DNA of 23,366 nucleotides from Silene noctiflora (taxonomy: Eukaryota; Streptophyta; Magnoliopsida; Caryophyllales; Caryophyllaceae), in contig VHZZ01009666.1 in NCBI GenBank assembly GCA_009801015.1, positions 30,749 to 54,114 of the forward strand, in the 5' to 3' direction. Below are positions 20,001 through 23,366 of the stretch, piece by piece (position 1 is the first letter of the stretch; each line of letters starts with the position of its first letter). The notes under the pieces are model-generated. The model saw nothing but the letters and a program-made list of their open reading frames with translations, was not told the DNA's origin and searched no databases. A program made the translations under genes and the position numbers.

Positions 20001-20579
20001 ATCTAAGAGAGATAAAGAAATAGAGTATAATATTATGTTAATCCACGGTTCTTTATATGATTAATTGTCTCATCCGCAAAGTAACAACTCGGCTTGATTT
20101 TGTCTTGTAAAACAAACTCGCAGCATTGTTTTATTGTGTAATAGCACACTAAGTTGGTACGTATTTTGCTGAAGGTTAAAATTAACATTGGTTGTATTAA
20201 TTGTTCTCGTTCGCTCACTTAGTTCATGCATATTGGTTAACTTGGAGTTTAATCTAGCACATTTGTGAGAGCATCTTGTTTTGTGATTACTTATATAAAG
20301 TTATTGTGTCTATTTGTTTGTTTGATTATGGACTTGGTTAATGTGGGGGTTATTTCCGATCTACATGTTTGTATGACCTATGATTCAAATGATCGGTGGA
20401 TTGATTCAGGTGCTAATGTTCATGTTTGTGCTAATAAGAATTTGTTTAATACGTATGAAAAATTGGAAGGAAAAACTGTTAGTATGGGTAATGGTACTCT
20501 CGCATCTGTTTTAGGTTTTGGATCCGTTAAACTAGAATTATAATCTGGTAAGTTTATTACTTTAGAAATTTTATGGGTA

Positions 20580-21130
20580 TGGGTAATTGTTCTAGTTCGC
20601 CCAGTTACCTTTTTTTATATCGCATACCTTGATCTGAAATTTGAAATGAGGTATATGAATTTATGTATAGTGAAGAAATACATGTAAGTTTAGGGGCAAA
20701 GATTGGACGTAAATATTATTGTTTGAACATTAATTTAATTTAGACGCTTTATTAATTAAAATATATAAATATTTTCGTCATATTTTAACCTTTTTAGTTT
20801 ATGTATTATATTTTATATATTATTATTTTAATGTTCCATATCCTTATAAAATTGATACAATTTTATTTAAAAAATGTCTTTTTTTAAGAGTAAAAGTAAA
20901 GGATTTAAATAGTAAACGGGCCTACTGGACCGGCCCGTGGGCTTTTCTTACTATCCATACCCGCCCATTTAACTTGTCGGGCTGGGCTTGGCCCGCCCTC
21001 TTAATTTTTCGGGTAAAAAGTACTTGTCCAAGCCCACGAAATAAGCGGGCCGGACGGGACGGGCCTAATGGACGGGACGACCCGTGAACAGCTATAAGTA
21101 CAACCTATAGGTGTCTTGTTTTAAATTCTA
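20580..21130. mobile_element. hAT-like GGGCC-rich segment inside the plus copia
   Basis: The right part (about 20915-21098) has repeated GGGCC, CGGGAC and GGCCCGTG words and ends in GACCCGTGAACAGCTATA. This closely resembles the subterminal and terminal pattern of a common plant hAT group, whose ends read TAGAGCTGTTCACGGGCC on the other strand. The left part (20580-20900) is A/T-rich and no matching left terminus or 8-bp duplication could be identified, so the segment may be a truncated element or a composite. Confidence 0.45.
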
Positions 21131-22295
21131 CCATTCCTCAAATTTCTAATAATACTATTATTGAATCGTGTGTTGTTGTTTTCTTTGAAAATATTTTTCC
21201 GATGATAGATAAAATTTCTAAGTCTGTTTCCGATGCCTCTACTTCTTTAAATATTGGTGAGTCTTCAACACAAGTTTTAAATAATAAGCCCGATGATTGC
21301 GATGAGCCTAGAAGGAGCAAAAGGGCTAGGATTGCTAAAAGTTTTGGTCCAGATTTTCAAACAAATTTAGTCGAGGATGATCCAAAAACTTTTAAAGAAG
21401 CCATGTTATCTGTTGATGCTCCATTTTGGAGACAAGCTGTAAATGACGAAATGGAGTCTATTTCTTCTAATAAAACTTGGATTTAACCGATCTTCCTCTC
21501 GGTTCAAAAACTATTGGTTGCAAATGGGTTTTTAGAAAGAAATTGAGAACCGATGGTTTGATTGATAAATATAAAGCTGGACTTGTTGCAAAAGGTTTAA
21601 CACAACAAGAGGGAGTTGATTTCTTTGATACTTATTCACCCGTTTCTAAAATTTCGACTATAAGAGTTTTAATTGCTATTGCATCTATTTTTAAATTAGA
21701 AGTTCATCAAATGGATGTGAAAACTGCTTTTTTTAAATGGTGATTTAGAAGAAGAAATTTAAATGGACCAACCCAACGGTTTTGTTTCTCAAGGTCAAGA
21801 GAACAAAGTTTGTAAACTTGTTAAAAGGTTTTATGGTTTAAAACAAGCTCCAATGCAGTGGCATGGAAATTTTTTTATTCTACCATGATTTCCGATGGTT
21901 TTCAAATAAATAGTGGTGACAAGTGTGTTTATTTTAAAAAAGTTGATAATACATATGTCATTCTTTGTTTATATGTTGATGATATTTTGATTTTTGGTAG
22001 TAATATAAATGCCATTAACAAGACCAAAGCATTCTTATCTCAGAATTTTGATATGAAAGATCTTGGTCAAGCTGATGTGATATTGGGTATTAAATTGGTA
22101 AAAACCGATAATGGTATTGCATTAACCCAAAGTCATTATGTTGAAAAGATGTTGCGTAAGTTTGGTTATTTTGATGCAAGTCTAGTCTCTACTCCGTTTG
22201 ATTCATCTGTTAAATTGAGGAAAAATGTGGGGGATAGTGTATGTGGGATACATAAACCATTTTTATTTGATTCATCAAATAACAAAATAAATTAA

Positions 22296-23366
22296 CTCAT
22301 TAATTTAGTGGATCTAGTGCATGCATAACAAAATATAAAGAAAACTGTTTTAGCAAGATTTATCACAATATGAATATCCTGCCAGGAATGATTAAGTACG
22401 AGTATCTAGTTCAATACAAACAAAATTAATACTGGGAAAGATATAATGCACGAAATAAAAGATAAAACAACAAGATTTGTACGTGGAAAACCCTCTGAAT
22501 TGGGTAAAAACCACGGGCACCAAGCCAGGAAGGATCTTGACTATTATTAGAGCGAATGAGCAATGGAATACAAATGATTTTTGTAGAAAAATAATATTAG
22601 GTGATTTTCCTCTAATCTGCCGTACTTGGATCTCTTTTTCTCTGCATATATATGCTGTTTTTCCTCACAACGGCTCTCTCCCCTACTCCCCAGCCGTTCC
22701 GGATTAATAGGGAATATGACCTATTACTGCGCTTGACCTTTTCTTCCATAACAGCCATTATCCGATGTTATTTGACCTAGTTTATCACGTCTCTTAGTGC
22801 TGGCAACTACATGGACTTAGTCTTCCTATAAAATAGGAGTTGGTTTCTGCTTCATTACTCATCCTTCCTGCTACTCCTGTGAGGTTTTTACTGCTTCCCT
22901 GGCAGTATTCTTCGGCTGATCAATGAATTGCTCTATTCCCTGACCTGATTGCCTTCCCTGACCTGGTACCATTTTAAGTGTTTGTTAAATGGCAGGTGGT
23001 TACCGATATCATATCTGCCTGGGATATTTCCTGGTCTGGCAGGAAACATCCTGGCTCAACAATTGCCCCTTGTCACCTTGTTCGTGCTGGGTCTGGCCAG
23101 GAATAAGGTGACAATTTGAGCAGAATTTTTTGTTAATTTTTCGGATAATCTTTGTGTTTTTAGATGGTTAAGATAAGATTCCATTCTTATCAAAACTAAT
23201 TTTTGACTGCTCTGGATTTGAATGCGGGTGGTTGGAGTAGCTATTTAGGCACAATGATGAGGTCTACTAGTAATAGGACTCCTTGAAAAATCCTAAACCC
23301 TTCTATTTAATGCTGTGGATTCTTTGAATTTCTTCCACATTCTTTTCTCTGATTTCTTCGTCTTCT
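22296..23366. other. Unassigned region, possibly LTR or untranslated sequence
   Basis: No protein family recognised. An ACGTGGAAAACCC ... GGGTAAAAACCACGGG inverted word at about 22479-22517 is of a kind that recurs in many plant repeats. The part from about 22380 to 23100 is rich in CCTGG and CCAGG words (CTGGCAGGAA, GTCTGGCCAGGAA). A TATA-like CTATTTAATG near 23303-23312 is followed by a TTCTTCC-rich stretch to the window edge, the look of a promoter and 5' leader, so a transcription unit or retroelement may start just beyond the window. Confidence 0.35.
23070..23114. repeat. Hairpin with a 10-bp perfect stem
   Basis: TTGTCACCTT at 23070-23079 pairs with AAGGTGACAA at 23105-23114 around a 25-nt loop containing CTGGGTCTGGCCAGG. 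It lies inside the CCTGG-rich unassigned region. Confidence 0.7.

Larger units (their letters stand above)
19238..22240 (+). mobile_element. Ty1/copia retrotransposon, broken and carrying an insertion
   Basis: The 5' LTR is 19238-20000 (763 bp, TGTTGG to CTAACA). Downstream is a protease segment (about 20375-20543) with WIDSGANVHVC and MGNGTLASVLGFGSVKLEL. From about 21145 come the end of integrase and reverse transcriptase: EPRRSKRARIAKSFG, then CKWVFRKKLRTDG, QMDVKTAFF and the catalytic LYVDDILIFGS at about 21970-22002, then DLGQADVILGIK. The region between protease and late integrase is replaced by unrelated DNA (about 20580-21130). No 3' LTR is seen and homology stops near 22240. The family is a different copia lineage from the minus-strand neighbour. 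Broken in a handful of places and less decayed than the neighbour. Confidence 0.85.

Overview
This window is plant nuclear DNA, repeat-rich and poor in genes. Plant origin rests on three things: a gene of the plant-only S1/SPH secreted-protein family, Ty1/copia elements with plant-type pol domains, and chromovirus-like LTRs of the TGTAACACCC type. My guess is a eudicot, perhaps Caryophyllales; the group is impression, not proof. Only one convincing host gene was found (S1-like, minus strand, 8916-9422). Almost everything else recognisable is a transposable-element fossil or a simple repeat.

Layout. 1-800: A/T-rich DNA with short GGC and GGT runs. 801-2300: a (TA)12 tract followed at once by the end of a DNA element (A), which holds a 670-bp non-autonomous hAT (1501-2170) with a perfect 8-bp target duplication. 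2675-3140: a 22-bp-period minisatellite with an inverted flank. 3213-3900: solo Ty1/copia LTR (TSD CTAAT). 3906-4330: nothing recognised except an 18-bp polylinker-like word. 4335-6834: remains of DNA element B, with a 66-bp perfect palindrome, interrupted by a solo Ty3/gypsy-like LTR (4612-5995, TSD TAACC). 6841-8800: DNA element C, with terminal inverted repeats several hundred bp long and a large palindrome in each arm. B and C meet head-to-head at a shared TATATA. 8916-9422: the S1-like gene, about 115 bp from the end of C. 9423-11300: A/T-rich DNA. 11320-13540: a decayed LINE ORF1 region. 14164-15957: a second solo Ty3/gypsy-like LTR (TSD AATGA). 16060-19237: a broken Ty1/copia on the minus strand. 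19238-22240: another broken Ty1/copia on the plus strand, whose LTR abuts the first and whose middle contains a hAT-like GGGCC-rich segment. 22296-23366: unassigned.

The genes do not form a pathway. The window reads as layered insertions around one small secreted-protein gene. Three LTRs are left as solo LTRs with intact target duplications, so LTR-LTR recombination has been active here. The two signals I would look at first are (1) the A/B/C DNA-element family, with (TA)n-associated termini, very long terminal inverted repeats and large subterminal palindromes, and (2) arrays of a CTCGATCGAG-type palindrome, spaced about 20 bp apart, near one end of both Ty3/gypsy-like solo LTRs.
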